From the NCBI RefSeq assembly GCF_039769985.1, contig NZ_JBDNCH010000002.1:2170001-2234000 (forward strand): a stretch of DNA of 64,000 nt, read 5' to 3'. Within the stretch, counting starts at the first letter, position 1. Each line of letters opens with the position of its first letter. Below are positions 1-8,365 of the stretch, in pieces. Under the pieces are notes generated by a model. The model was not told the DNA's origin. It did not search any database and saw only the letters and a program-made list of their open reading frames with translations. The translations under genes were made by a program, and so were the position numbers. The stretch is from Ponticoccus litoralis. GTDB taxonomy: Bacteria > Pseudomonadota > Alphaproteobacteria > Rhodobacterales > Rhodobacteraceae.

Positions 1-1103
1 ACACGCTCGCGCTTGCCCTTGGTCGAGTTCAGCATGCCGTCACCCTTGGACAACACGCCGGAATAGATCCGGGTGAAGGTCAGCGAGCCGACAAAGGGGT
101 CGTTCATGATCTTGAACGCCGTGGCCGAGAAGGGCTCTTCGTCGCTTGCCGGGCGGGCAATGTTGCGCTCTTCGCTTTCGTCGTCGGGCGAGAAGCCCAT
201 AAGCGTCGGCACGTCCAGCGGACCGGGCAGGAAGTCGACAACGGCGTTGAGCAGCGGCTGCACGCCCTTGTTCTTGAACGCCGAACCGGCCAGCATCGGG
301 AAGAAGGACAGCGACAGCGTACCCTTGCGGATAAGCTTGCGCAGGGTCGCCTCGTCGGGCATCTCGCCTTCCAGGTAGGCTTCCATGGCCTCGTCGTCCT
401 GCTCGACGGCAAGCTCGATCATGTTGTCGCGCCATTCGTTGGCGAGATCCTGAAGATCGTCACGGATAGGGCGGCGCTCCCAGGAGGCGCCCAGGTCTTC
501 ACCGATCCAGACCCATTCTTCCATGGTGATCAGGTCGACGATGCCTTCCAGCTTGTCCTCGGCCCCGATCGGCAGCGCGATCGGCAGCGGGGTGCCGCCG
601 GTACGCTCTTTGACCATGCGCACGCAGTTGAAGAAGTCGGCGCCGATCTTGTCCATCTTGTTGACGAAGACCAGACGCGGCACCTTGTAACGGTCGGCCT
701 GACGCCAGACCGTCTCGGTCTGCGGCTCCACGCCGGCGTTGCCGTCGAGCAGCGCAACGGCACCGTCGAGAACCGCCGGGGACCGTTCCACCTCGATGGT
801 GAAGTCGACGTGTCCGGGGGTGTCGATGATGTTGAAGCGGGTCTTGGTCTCGGAGGTGCCGTCGGCGGTCGGGTCGATCTGGCGCTGCCAGAAGGTCGTC
901 GTCGCCGCCGAGGTGATGGTGATCCCGCGCTCGGCTTCCTGCTCCATCCAGTCCATGGTGGAGGCGCCTTCGTGGGTCTCGCCCATCTTGTGGTTCTTGC
1001 CGGTGTAGAACAGGATGCGCTCGGTCATCGTGGTCTTGCCGGCGTCGATATGCGCCATGATCCCGAAGTTGCGGTAGCGCTGCAGCGGATATTCGCGTGC
1101 CAT
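1..1103 (-). CDS. fusA: Elongation factor G (partial, 3' end beyond window)
   Basis: Translocase GTPase that moves tRNA-mRNA through the ribosome after peptide transfer; cytosolic. The first 367 codons are present, starting at the ATG whose complement lies at 1101-1103. The protein begins MAREYPLQRYRNFGIMAHID. The P-loop lies in AHIDAGKTT, G3 in DTPGH and G4 in NKMD, and the reading frame is unbroken to the window edge. It follows rpsG by 15 bases and rpsL on the same strand, the usual str operon order rpsL-rpsG-fusA; tuf would be expected next, outside the window. Confidence 0.97.
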   Translation of the reverse strand, partial: MAREYPLQRYRNFGIMAHIDAGKTTMTERILFYTGKNHKMGETHEGASTMDWMEQEAERGITITSAATTTFWQRQIDPTADGTSETKTRFNIIDTPGHVDFTIEVERSPAVLDGAVALLDGNAGVEPQTETVWRQADRYKVPRLVFVNKMDKIGADFFNCVRMVKERTGGTPLPIALPIGAEDKLEGIVDLITMEEWVWIGEDLGASWERRPIRDDLQDLANEWRDNMIELAVEQDDEAMEAYLEGEMPDEATLRKLIRKGTLSLSFFPMLAGSAFKNKGVQPLLNAVVDFLPGPLDVPTLMGFSPDDESEERNIARPASDEEPFSATAFKIMNDPFVGSLTFTRIYSGVLSKGDGMLNSTKGKRER

Positions 1104-1118
1104 GTGGGTGGGCTCCTG

Positions 1119-1589
1119 TTACCAGCGGTAGTGGCTGAACGCCTTGTTGGCGTCGGCCATCTTGTGGGTGTCTTCGCGCTTCTTCACAGCGGCACCACGG
1201 GACTGGACGGCATCGATCAGCTCACCGGCCAGACGCTCTTCCATGGTGTTTTCGTTGCGTGCGCGGGACGCGGTGATCAGCCAGCGGATCGCCAGCGCCT
1301 CGCGGCGCTCCGGGCGGACTTCGACGGGCACCTGGTAGGTGGCACCACCGACGCGGCGCGAGCGGACCTCGACCGACGGCTTGATGTTGTCCAGGGCCTC
1401 GTGGAAGATTTCCACGGGCGCGCGCTTGACCTTGGCTTCGACGCGGTCGAGCGCGTTGTAGACGATGCGCTCAGCGGCGGATTTCTTGCCGTGGTACATC
1501 AGGTTGTTCATGAATTTGGTCAGCACGATATCGCCATACTTGGCGTCGGGCAGGACTTCGCGCTTCTCTGCGGCGTGACGACGGGACAT
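1119..1589 (-). CDS. rpsG: 30S ribosomal protein S7
   Basis: Primary 16S rRNA-binding protein that organises the head of the small subunit. It is 156 aa, the normal bacterial length, starting MSRRHAAEKREVLPDAKYGD and containing the conserved KFMNNLMYHGKKSAAERIVY stretch. It lies between rpsL and fusA in the str operon. In other bacteria S7 represses this operon; no operator could be identified here by eye. Confidence 0.98.
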   Translation of the reverse strand: MSRRHAAEKREVLPDAKYGDIVLTKFMNNLMYHGKKSAAERIVYNALDRVEAKVKRAPVEIFHEALDNIKPSVEVRSRRVGGATYQVPVEVRPERREALAIRWLITASRARNENTMEERLAGELIDAVQSRGAAVKKREDTHKMADANKAFSHYRW

Positions 1590-1680
1590 AGGACTGTCTC
1601 TCTTCTCAACGGCGGTGCGGGACGGGCCCGCACCCTAACGGTATCCGGGACGGGTGCGCGGCTGTCACGCACCCGGGTGA

Positions 1681-2054
1681 TCACTTGGGACGCTTGGCGC
1701 CGTACTTCGAACGGCGCTGCTTGCGGTCCTTGACGCCCTGGGTATCCAGAACACCGCGCAGGATGTGGTAACGCACACCGGGAAGGTCTTTCACCCGGCA
1801 TTGCCGCGGATCAGAACCACAGAGTGCTCCTGAAGGTTGTGGCTTTCACCGGGGATGTAGCTGATCACCTCGTAACCGTTGGTCAGACGCACCTTGGCGA
1901 CTTTCCGCATGGCCGAGTTCGGCTTCTTCGGGGTCGTGGTATAGACGCGGGTGCAGACGCCGCGCTTCTGCGGGCACTGCTCGAGGTGCTGGGACTTCGA
2001 GCGCTTGACTTTGGGCTGCCGCGGCTTGCGGATCAGCTGCTGGATCGTGGGCAT
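1681..2054 (-). CDS. rpsL: 30S ribosomal protein S12, frameshifted near codon 86
   Basis: Decoding-centre protein of the 30S subunit and site of streptomycin resistance. The N-terminal 86 codons ([20 protein letters not shown] to EHSVVLIRG) are intact. At about 1798-1806 the frame shifts by a net +2 (or -1). After it the expected tail resumes ([20 protein letters not shown], then SKYGAKRPK) and stops at 1681. S12 is essential and single copy, so this is most simply a sequence error. It heads the str operon behind a strong promoter at 2332-2360. Confidence 0.93.
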
Positions 2055-2445
2055 GGAATGGGTATCCCCGTGCTTCTTGCGGTGTTGCCGGGGATGAAGC
2101 CCGGCGGTTCAGGTCTGACCCGGATGCCGCTTGGCACCCTGACGGGCCGGTTCGCGTACGTCCGCGCGCGAAGCGCACAAACGACAATAGGTCCGCATCC
2201 GACCCTGTACCGAAGGCGTCGACGCGGGGGCGTACCAGAGGGTCGGGGCTTAGTTGCCCGGACCTTGCGGTAGTCCATATCTGCAAAGACCAGACACGCC
2301 CGGCTATGCGGGGCGTGACGGATTTGTGCGGCGTATACGCAGAGTCGCCCGTCTTGTCAACAAGGCCCCCGACGGCGCTCGGCAGGCTCTGGACAGGCTA
2401 CCGGACCGCTGCCACTCTCGCCCGGGACAAGACCAGAGGGCACCC
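2055..2445. other. Divergent intergenic region between rpsL and 2446
   Basis: 391 bases without a gene. It holds the rpsL promoter (2332-2360, minus strand) and therefore a leader of about 270 nt before rpsL. An inverted repeat CACGCC...GGCGTG at about 2295-2318 lies at the start of that transcript. No convincing coding potential was seen. Confidence 0.6.
2332..2360 (-). promoter_or_regulatory. Sigma70 promoter of the str operon (rpsL-rpsG-fusA)
   Basis: On the minus strand a perfect -35 TTGACA (complement of 2355-2360) is followed by a 17-nt spacer and -10 TATACG (complement of 2332-2337). Transcription would start near 2324 and run through a long leader into rpsL. Confidence 0.8.
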
Positions 2446-3246
2446 ATGCACGTCATCGGCTTCTGCCGCTTCTCCTATCCGGCCGAGGGCGGCTTTCAGG
2501 TGGAACACAGCTCTGTCGCGGCGCGCATGGCCTACCTCTATGCGCCCGAACGGATGGAGGAACGCTTCCGCCACTTCGAGACCCTCTGCCTGCCCGGCCT
2601 GCGCGCCCAGACGGACGGCGACTTTACCTTCCTCATCCTCGTGGGCGCGGCCATGCCCGACCGCTGGATGCAACGCCTGCTGGCGCTGGTCGAGGGCTTC
2701 CCGCAAGCCGTCGTGGTGCCCCGGACCCCCGGCCCGCACCGCCAGGTCTGCCAGGAGGTCATCAATGCCGCCCGCGACATGGGCCAGCCCTGCCTGCAAT
2801 TCCGCCATGACGACGACGATGCGGTGGCGGTGGATTTCGTGGCCACCCTGCGCGCCGCCGCCCGGGACTGTGCCGCCCTGACCGCCGGGCACCGCCTCGT
2901 CGGTTTCGACTGGAACCGCGGCTACATCGGTCGCCCCGACGCGCAGGGCATCCACGCCGAGGAATGCGTGACCCCCTACTGGGGTGTCGCGCAGGCCATG
3001 GCCGTGCAGCCCGGCGCCCGGCAGACGATCATGAACTTCGGCCACGCCAGGATCAACCAGTTCATGCCCACCGTGACCTTCACCGATACCGCCATGTATG
3101 TGCGCGGCCACAACGACCACAACGACTCGCGCCAGAAGAAACACGTCAAACCCGTCTCCCTGCCGCGCCTCGACGCCGCCGGAGAGGCGCTGTTCCGCAG
3201 CCGCTTCGCCATCGACGCGGATCACATCCGCCGGGTCTTCGCCTGA
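2446..3246 (+). CDS. Putative rhamnosyltransferase-like protein (Rhamno_transf family)
   Basis: 266 aa, starting at ATG 2446 (MHVIGFCRFSYPAEGGFQVE) after a purine-rich AGAGGG. The sequence resembles the putative rhamnosyl transferase family (PF11316) common in Rhodobacteraceae: an N-terminal LPGLRAQTDGDFTFLILVG core, a DDDDAV acidic motif that could bind a metal-nucleotide sugar, and a C-terminal HNDHNDSR segment. The acceptor is unknown. It is not in a polysaccharide locus but between the divergent str and rplJL units, so context does not help. No signal peptide; probably cytosolic or peripheral. Confidence 0.7.
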   Translation: MHVIGFCRFSYPAEGGFQVEHSSVAARMAYLYAPERMEERFRHFETLCLPGLRAQTDGDFTFLILVGAAMPDRWMQRLLALVEGFPQAVVVPRTPGPHRQVCQEVINAARDMGQPCLQFRHDDDDAVAVDFVATLRAAARDCAALTAGHRLVGFDWNRGYIGRPDAQGIHAEECVTPYWGVAQAMAVQPGARQTIMNFGHARINQFMPTVTFTDTAMYVRGHNDHNDSRQKKHVKPVSLPRLDAAGEALFRSRFAIDADHIRRVFA

Positions 3247-3287
3247 CGGGCGCGCCGCGCCCGCTTTCCACGGGGCATCCCGCGCCG

Positions 3288-3334
3288 CCAAGGGGGCGCC
3301 GCCCCTGTTTCTCTTTGGAAAAAATACCTGAGGG
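3288..3334. repeat. Dispersed intergenic repeat, copy A
   Basis: A GC-rich hairpin (GGGGGCGCCGCCCC) joined to a short AT-rich arm containing TTTGGAAAAAATACCTGAGG. Read in reverse, the arm is CCTCAGGTATTTTTTCCAAA, similar to the arms of copies B, C and D. It lies directly downstream of the rhamnosyltransferase-like gene. Confidence 0.55.
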
Positions 3335-3458
3335 CAACACCGGCCACGGGCGCCAGGCCCGCGCGTCTTCCCCGTTCCGGCAGGCCGCCAGGCTGCCGAC
3401 GCGAAAGGCGCCGCCGGAAAGCCTTCCTATCGCGACAATCCGGCGCTAATCCACCGGC

Positions 3459-4306
3459 ATGAAACGTGTTCTCCTTTTTCTCCTCGCGCTGATCGTCTTC
3501 CTGCCCGCCGGGCTCTGGGTGAACTGGCAGCTTCACACCCCCTCGCACGACCGCAACTGGCGTGCCGACCACGCCCACTTGCCCGAGGTCGCGCGGCAGG
3601 ACGGCCTTTATACCCTGAGCAATATCCGCGACTGGGACTATGCAGAGGACGGCACCCCCACCCGCGAGGCCTGGATCGCCCGCGACATCGATCCCGACAG
3701 CCTGACGCAGGCCTATTTCCTCGTCGAACCCTTCGGCGCGGTGGAGGCCATCGCCCACACCATGCTGACCTTCGCCTTCGAGGACGGCTCCGCCTATGTC
3801 GCCTCGATCGAGGCGCGCCGCGAGGTCGGAGAGGCCTATTCCGCCCCGTGGCCGCCGTCCTGCCGATCTTCGAATACATGTTCGTCTGGACCACCGAACG
3901 CGACATGTACGGCAATTCCGAGTTCATGGCCGACGACCGCCTCTACCTCTATCCGCTCACCATCCCGCTGGAGCATCAGAAGGCCGTGCTGCGCGCCATG
4001 CTCGACGAGACGGCAGAGCTGCAGGCAGAGCCGCGCTGGTACAATACGCTCTTCTCGAACTGCACCAACGTGCTGGCGCGGACGGTCAACCGGATCGACC
4101 CGAAGGCGGTGCCTCTCGACAAGGCCTGGGTGCTGCCCGGCTTCTCGGCGGCCTTCCTCTACGAACAGGGCTTCATTCCGACCGACCGTGCCTTTGCCGA
4201 GGTCGAGGAGGGCGCGCTGATCTCGCCGCTGATCCGCGAGCTTTACGGCATCGCCGATCCGGTCGCCTTCTCGCGCGCCCTGCGGCAGCGTCTGGCCGCC
4301 CGCTGA
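3459..4306 (+). CDS. DUF4105 (Lnb N-terminal periplasmic domain-like) protein, frameshifted
   Basis: Begins MKRVLLFLLALIVFLPAGLW, a clear membrane anchor or signal sequence, then the DUF4105 region (TLSNIRDWDYAEDGTPTREA, later FVWTTERDMYG, and the NTLFSNCTNVLARTVNRI cysteine-containing segment). The frame changes by a net +2 (or -1) at about 3843-3848. The two halves join smoothly as YSA/VAAVLPIFEYMFVW, giving about 282 aa. The domain is thought to be a papain-like fold in envelope proteins; its reaction here is unknown. Not obviously in an operon. Confidence 0.75.
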
Positions 4307-4673
4307 TCCCGGCCCGCCTCGGTCCCGGGTGCGACACCCGGGGCAGGGGGGGGCGGCGGCCCGCGTCCGGGGTGGTGTCTTGGGCATCCACGCATGGTGC
4401 CCGCGGTCCCCCCTTCACATCCCTGCGAATCCTGCTAAAGAAGCCACTCGCAGGAACCGGGCGATTCGTCGTCCCCTGCATTCGTCCGAGACGGTGGGCT
4501 GCCGCAAGGCACTAAGTCCTGCCCGAGACGGGAAGAGACATCTTCAGTCACCCCGGCCACGCGCATGGGTGCCACAGGATGCGTCGACCCTTCATTCGGA
4601 CTTATTGCGGTCGGGGTCCAACCCCGGCCAAAACGAGCCGGAGGGTCCGCCCTCCACTACTTGGAGTGAAACT
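4307..4673 (+). other. Intergenic region and structured leader upstream of rplJ
   Basis: 367 bases without a gene. The last part forms two adjacent hairpins, GGTCGGGG/CCCCGGCC (4609-4629) and GGAGGG/CCCTCC (4640-4655), just before the Shine-Dalgarno GGAG at 4663-4666. Such structures are expected in rplJL leaders, which bind L10-L7/L12 for feedback control. I could not fix a promoter. Confidence 0.45.
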
Positions 4674-5193
4674 GTGGATAGAGCCCAGAAAGAGAAAGTG
4701 GTCGAGGAACTCGGCCAGATCTTCGAAAGCTCTGGCGTCGTGGTGGTTGCCCGCTACGAGGGTCTCACGGTTGCAGAAATGACGGACCTTCGCGGTACGT
4801 GCCCGTTCGGGCGAAGCCGTGGTCCGTGTCGCCAAGAACAAGCTCGCCAAGATTGCCGTCCAAGGGACCCCCGCCGAGGGGATCTCGCAGTATCTGGACG
4901 GCATGACGGTGCTGACCTTCTCCGAAGACCCGGTCGCAGCGGCCAAGGTCATCGAAGACTTCGCCAAGGACAACAAGAAGTTGGAAATCCTTGGTGGCGC
5001 AATGGGCGGCACCACTCTGGACCGTGCCGGTGTCGAGGCCGTGTCGAAAATGCCGTCGCGCGATGAGCTTATTGCTTCCATCGTCGGCTGCATCGGCGCA
5101 CCCGCCTCCAACATCGCCGGTGCCATTGGCGCGCCTGCTTCGAACATCGCTTCCATCCTTTCCACGATCGAGGAAAAGGCAGAGGCGGCGTAA
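4674..5193 (+). CDS. rplJ: 50S ribosomal protein L10, one +1 frameshift
   Basis: Base of the ribosomal stalk; anchors L7/L12 dimers on 23S rRNA. It starts at GTG 4674 (read MDRAQKEKVVEELGQIFESS) with GGAG 8 nt upstream. After MTDLR an extra base at about 4794-4798 (GCGGTACG) shifts the frame; the expected RARSGEAVVRVAKNKLAKIA then follows to the stop at 5193. The C-terminal helix (SNIASILSTIEEKAEAA) that binds L7/L12 is intact. It is co-transcribed with rplL 72 bases downstream. rplK-rplA are not upstream. Confidence 0.94.
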
Positions 5194-5265
5194 GCAACCT
5201 TTTGATCCGCGTGGGGAGTTCTCCCTGACGTTGGAACCCATAACCAAACCGGAAAGAGCATCAAA

Positions 5266-5646
5266 ATGGCTGATCTCAAAGCACTGGCTGAACAAATCGT
5301 TGGCCTGACCCTCCCGGAAGCCCAGGAACTGAAAACCATCCTCAAGGACGAGTACGGCATCGAGCCCGCAGCCGGTGGCGCCGTCATGATGGCTGGCCCC
5401 GCAGGTGGCGGCGAAGCCGCAGCCGAGGAAGAGAAGACCGAGTTCGACGTGATCCTGAAGTCCGCTGGCGACAAGAAGATCAACGTCATCAAGGAAGTCC
5501 GCGGCATCACCGGCCTGGGCCTGAAAGAAGCCAAAGAGCTGGTCGAGGCCGGCGGCAAGGCTGTCAAGGAAGGCGTTTCCAAGGACGAAGCCGAGGAAAT
5601 CAAGAAGAAGCTCGAAGAGGCTGGCGCCGAAATCGAACTCAAGTAA
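5266..5646 (+). CDS. rplL: 50S ribosomal protein L7/L12
   Basis: 126 aa acidic stalk protein that recruits translation GTPases. The N-terminal dimerisation helix (MADLKALAEQIVGLTLPEAQ), the Ala/Gly-rich hinge (MMAGPAGGGEAAAEEE) and the C-terminal factor-binding domain (VRGITGLGLKEAKELVEAGG) are all present. A terminator follows at 5688. Normally rpoB-rpoC follow rplL; here rplB does. Confidence 0.98.
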   Translation: MADLKALAEQIVGLTLPEAQELKTILKDEYGIEPAAGGAVMMAGPAGGGEAAAEEEKTEFDVILKSAGDKKINVIKEVRGITGLGLKEAKELVEAGGKAVKEGVSKDEAEEIKKKLEEAGAEIELK

Positions 5647-5687
5647 TTCCGCTTTCGGCCCGTTCCGGGCCGGTGGAAGGACTTTCG

Positions 5688-5721
5688 AGGGGCGTCCCGG
5701 GAAACCGGGGCGCCTCTTTTT
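5688..5721 (+). terminator. Rho-independent terminator after rplL
   Basis: Imperfect GC-rich stem (GAGGGGCG..CCCGG / CCGGG..CGCCTC) around a GAAA loop, followed by TTTTT. Confidence 0.8.
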
Positions 5722-5953
5722 CGTGGATGCGGCCCCCGGGTTTTCGGGGTGGGGGGGGCGGCGGCCGGGCCTCTGGTCGGAGAGCCGGCCGGGGCGCTGT
5801 CCCGCGTGAATGGCCAGTTTGCCCACCCGTCCGAACCGGCCACGCGCGCCGCACAGGCAAGCCCTGCCTCACAGCCGGGCTCTTCGGCGGCCTGTCACAG
5901 GGCGAGATCGCGCGCGCCACAGGCGGCGCCAGGCTGGCTTGGGATTTGTTCCC

Positions 5954-5982
5954 TTGACCCTTTGCCCAACCTCCCGTAACAG
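5954..5982 (+). promoter_or_regulatory. Putative promoter upstream of rplB
   Basis: TTGACC (5954-5959), 17-nt spacer, TAACAG (5977-5982). It would start the rplB transcript near 5988, just ahead of an attenuator-like hairpin. Confidence 0.45.
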
Positions 5983-5997
5983 AGCCCATCCGCAGCG

Positions 5998-6026
5998 GCC
6001 CCGGATTCGTCCGGGGCTTCGCTTTT
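5998..6026 (+). terminator. Terminator/attenuator-like hairpin in the rplB leader
   Basis: GCCCCGG-ATTCGT-CCGGGGC stem-loop followed by TTCGCTTTT. It lies only a few bases after the inferred start site at about 5988, so it is either an attenuator or the end of an upstream unit. Confidence 0.55.
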
Positions 6027-6132
6027 GTCTGCGGGCGATCTAACCGGGCACCTTCGGGGGCCTATACCCCGGGCCGCATGGCCCCACACACAGGCGGGGA
6101 AACCCGCCGGAAGCTTACGGAAGACAGAAAGC

Positions 6133-6975
6133 ATGGCACTCAAGTCGTACAAGCCGACGACGCCGGGCCAGCGCGGGCTGGTGCTGATCGACCGTTCGGA
6201 GCTGTACAAAGGACGCCCCGTCAAGGCCCTCACCGAGGGTCTGACGAAGAAGGGTGGCCGGAACAACACCGGACGTATCACGGCACGCCGCCGCGGTGGT
6301 GGCGCAAAGCGTCTGTATCGCATCGTCGATTTCAAGCGGAACAAGTTCGACGTGAACGGCATCGTCGTTCGGATCGAATACGACCCCAACCGCACCGCCT
6401 TCATCGCCCTCATCCAGTATGACGACGGCGAGCAGGCCTATATCCTCGCACCCCAGCGTCTTGGCGTCGGCGACAAGATCGTCTCGTCCGAGAGCGCGGA
6501 CATCAAGCCGGGCAACACCAAGCCGTTCTCGCGCATGCCCATCGGTACGATCGTCCACAACATCGAGCTGAAGCCCGGCAAGGGTGGCCAGATCGCACGC
6601 GCCGCGGGCACCTATGCCCAGTTCGTCGGCCGTGACGGCGGTTACGCCCAGATCCGCCTGTCTTCGGGCGAACTGCGCATGGTCCGTCAGGAGTGCCTGG
6701 CCACGGTTGGCGCGGTCTCGAACCCCGACAACTCGAACCAGAACCTCGGCAAAGCCGGTCGCGTCCGCCACATGGGCAAGCGTCCCTCCGTCCGCGGCGT
6801 CGTCATGAACCCGATCGACCACCCGCACGGTGGTGGTGAAGGCCGGACCTCCGGTGGTCGTCACCCGGTGACGCCCTGGGGCAAGCCGACCAAGGGCAAG
6901 CGCACCCGCAACCCCAACAAGGCGTCCTCGCGGCTTATCGTCCGTTCGCGCCATGCCAAGAAGAAGGGTCGCTGA
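6133..6975 (+). CDS. rplB: 50S ribosomal protein L2
   Basis: 280 aa core 23S rRNA-binding protein near the peptidyl-transferase centre. ATG 6133 gives MALKSYKPTTPGQRGLVLID. The signature PIDHPHGGGEGRTSGGRHPV is intact, as is the basic C-terminus SRHAKKKGR. It starts a five-gene block rplB-rpsS-rplV-rpsC-rplP with tiny gaps. rpsJ-rplC-rplD-rplW, which normally precede it in S10 operons, are absent. Confidence 0.98.
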   Translation: MALKSYKPTTPGQRGLVLIDRSELYKGRPVKALTEGLTKKGGRNNTGRITARRRGGGAKRLYRIVDFKRNKFDVNGIVVRIEYDPNRTAFIALIQYDDGEQAYILAPQRLGVGDKIVSSESADIKPGNTKPFSRMPIGTIVHNIELKPGKGGQIARAAGTYAQFVGRDGGYAQIRLSSGELRMVRQECLATVGAVSNPDNSNQNLGKAGRVRHMGKRPSVRGVVMNPIDHPHGGGEGRTSGGRHPVTPWGKPTKGKRTRNPNKASSRLIVRSRHAKKKGR

Positions 6976-6978
6976 TCT

Positions 6979-7257
6979 ATGTCACGCTCTGTTTGGAAAG
7001 GTCCGTTCGTCGACGCTTACGTCCTGAAGAAGGCCGAGAAGTCGCGCGAGTCGGGCAAAAACGAAGTCATCAAGATCTGGTCGCGCCGCTCGACGATCCT
7101 GCCCCAGTTCGTGGGCCTGACGTTTGGCGTCTACAACGGCCAGAAGCACGTCCCGGTCAACGTGACCGAGGACATGATCGGCCAGAAGTTCGGTGAATAC
7201 TCGCCGACGCGCACCTATTACGGTCACGCAGCCGACAAGAAAGCCAAGAGGAAGTAA
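6979..7257 (+). CDS. rpsS: 30S ribosomal protein S19
   Basis: 92 aa, MSRSVWKGPFVDAYVLKKAE at the start and the conserved GHKLGEF-like segment IGQKFGEYSPTRTYYGH. Forms the head of the 30S subunit with S13. Three bases after rplB and three before rplV. Confidence 0.98.
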   Translation: MSRSVWKGPFVDAYVLKKAEKSRESGKNEVIKIWSRRSTILPQFVGLTFGVYNGQKHVPVNVTEDMIGQKFGEYSPTRTYYGHAADKKAKRK

Positions 7258-7260
7258 GCC

Positions 7261-7641
7261 ATGGGCAAGGATAAGAATCCCCGCCGCGTGGCGGACAACG
7301 AGGCGATGGCAAAGCTGCGCATGCTGCGCACCAGCCCGCAGAAACTGAACCTCGTCGCTGCGCTGATCCGTGGCAAGAAGGTGGAAAAGGCCCTCACGGA
7401 CCTGACCTTCTCGAAGAAGCGGATCGCCATCGACGTCAAGAAGTGCCTGCAGTCCGCCATCGCGAACGCCGAGAACAACCACGGTCTGGACGTCGATGAA
7501 CTGGTCGTCGCCGAGGCCTACGTGGGCAAGAACCTTGTGATGAAGCGCGGGCGTCCCCGGGCACGTGGCCGCTTTGGCCGCATCAACAAGCCGTTCTCGG
7601 AAATCACGATCAAAGTGCGTCAAGTCGAGGAGCAGGCCTGA
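7261..7641 (+). CDS. rplV: 50S ribosomal protein L22
   Basis: 126 aa, includes LRTSPQKLNLVAALIRGKKV and the exit-tunnel beta-hairpin region MKRGRPRARGRFGRINKP. L22 lines the nascent peptide tunnel. Its TGA overlaps the rpsC ATG by one base, suggesting translational coupling. Confidence 0.98.
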   Translation: MGKDKNPRRVADNEAMAKLRMLRTSPQKLNLVAALIRGKKVEKALTDLTFSKKRIAIDVKKCLQSAIANAENNHGLDVDELVVAEAYVGKNLVMKRGRPRARGRFGRINKPFSEITIKVRQVEEQA

Positions 7642-8360
7642 TGGGTAACAAGACCAATCCGATCGGCATGCGTCTTCAGGTGAACCGCACCTGGGACTCG
7701 CGCTGGTACGCAGACACCAAGGACTACGGCAACCTGCTTCTCGAGGATCTCAAGATCCGCGACTTCATCCATGAAGAGTGCAAGCAGGCCGGCATCGCCC
7801 GCGTGATCATCGAACGCCCCCACAAGAAGTGCCGTGTGACCATTCACACCGCGCGTCCGGGCGTGATCATCGGCAAGAAGGGCGCGGACATCGAGGTGCT
7901 TCGCAAGAAGCTGGCTCGCATGACCGACAGCGAACTGCACCTGAACATCGTCGAAGTGCGGAAGCCGGAACTCGACGCGCAGCTGGTTGGCGAAAGCATC
8001 GCCCAGCAGCTGGAGCGCCGCGTGTCCTTCCGTCGCGCGATGAAGCGGGCCGTGCAGAACGCCATGCGCATGGGGGCCCTGGGTATCCGGGTGAACGTCG
8101 CGGGCCGTCTCGGCGGTGCAGAGATCGCACGGACCGAATGGTACCGCGAAGGCCGCGTGCCGCTGCACACCCTGCGTGCCGACATCGATTACGCGAATGT
8201 CGAGGCGACCACGCCCTACGGCATCATCGGGATCAAGGTCTGGATCTTCAAAGGCGAGATCATGGACCACGACCCGCAGGCGCGTGACCGCAAGTCGCAG
8301 GAAATCCAGGACGGCCCGGCCCCGCGTGGCGCCGGTGGCCGTCGCGATGATCGGAGGTAA
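7641..8360 (+). CDS. rpsC: 30S ribosomal protein S3
   Basis: 239 aa, MGNKTNPIGMRLQVNRTWDS at the start, with the KH domain IHTARPGVIIGKKGADIEVL and conserved C-terminal AEIARTEWYREGRVPLHTLR. Lines the mRNA entry channel. Overlaps rplV by one base and is followed by rplP after 5 bases. Confidence 0.98.
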   Translation: MGNKTNPIGMRLQVNRTWDSRWYADTKDYGNLLLEDLKIRDFIHEECKQAGIARVIIERPHKKCRVTIHTARPGVIIGKKGADIEVLRKKLARMTDSELHLNIVEVRKPELDAQLVGESIAQQLERRVSFRRAMKRAVQNAMRMGALGIRVNVAGRLGGAEIARTEWYREGRVPLHTLRADIDYANVEATTPYGIIGIKVWIFKGEIMDHDPQARDRKSQEIQDGPAPRGAGGRRDDRR

Positions 8361-8365
8361 GCGTC

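Larger units (their letters stand above)
5647..6132 (+). other. Intergenic region between rplL and rplB
   Basis: 486 bases without a gene where rpoBC would usually begin. It holds the rplL terminator (5688-5721), G/C-rich filler, a promoter-like element (5954-5982) and a second hairpin (5998-6026) ahead of rplB. No remnants of rpoB or rplW could be recognised. Confidence 0.6.

Noticed and set aside
2254..3291. Long open frames opposite the rhamnosyltransferase-like gene
   Set aside because: High-GC shadow frames without motifs or plausible starts.
4674..5193. Programmed ribosomal frameshifting in ribosomal protein genes
   Set aside because: Shifts occur at unrelated places in many gene types, with no common slippery site plus downstream structure, and L10, L24, L5 and L18 are not known to need frameshifting.
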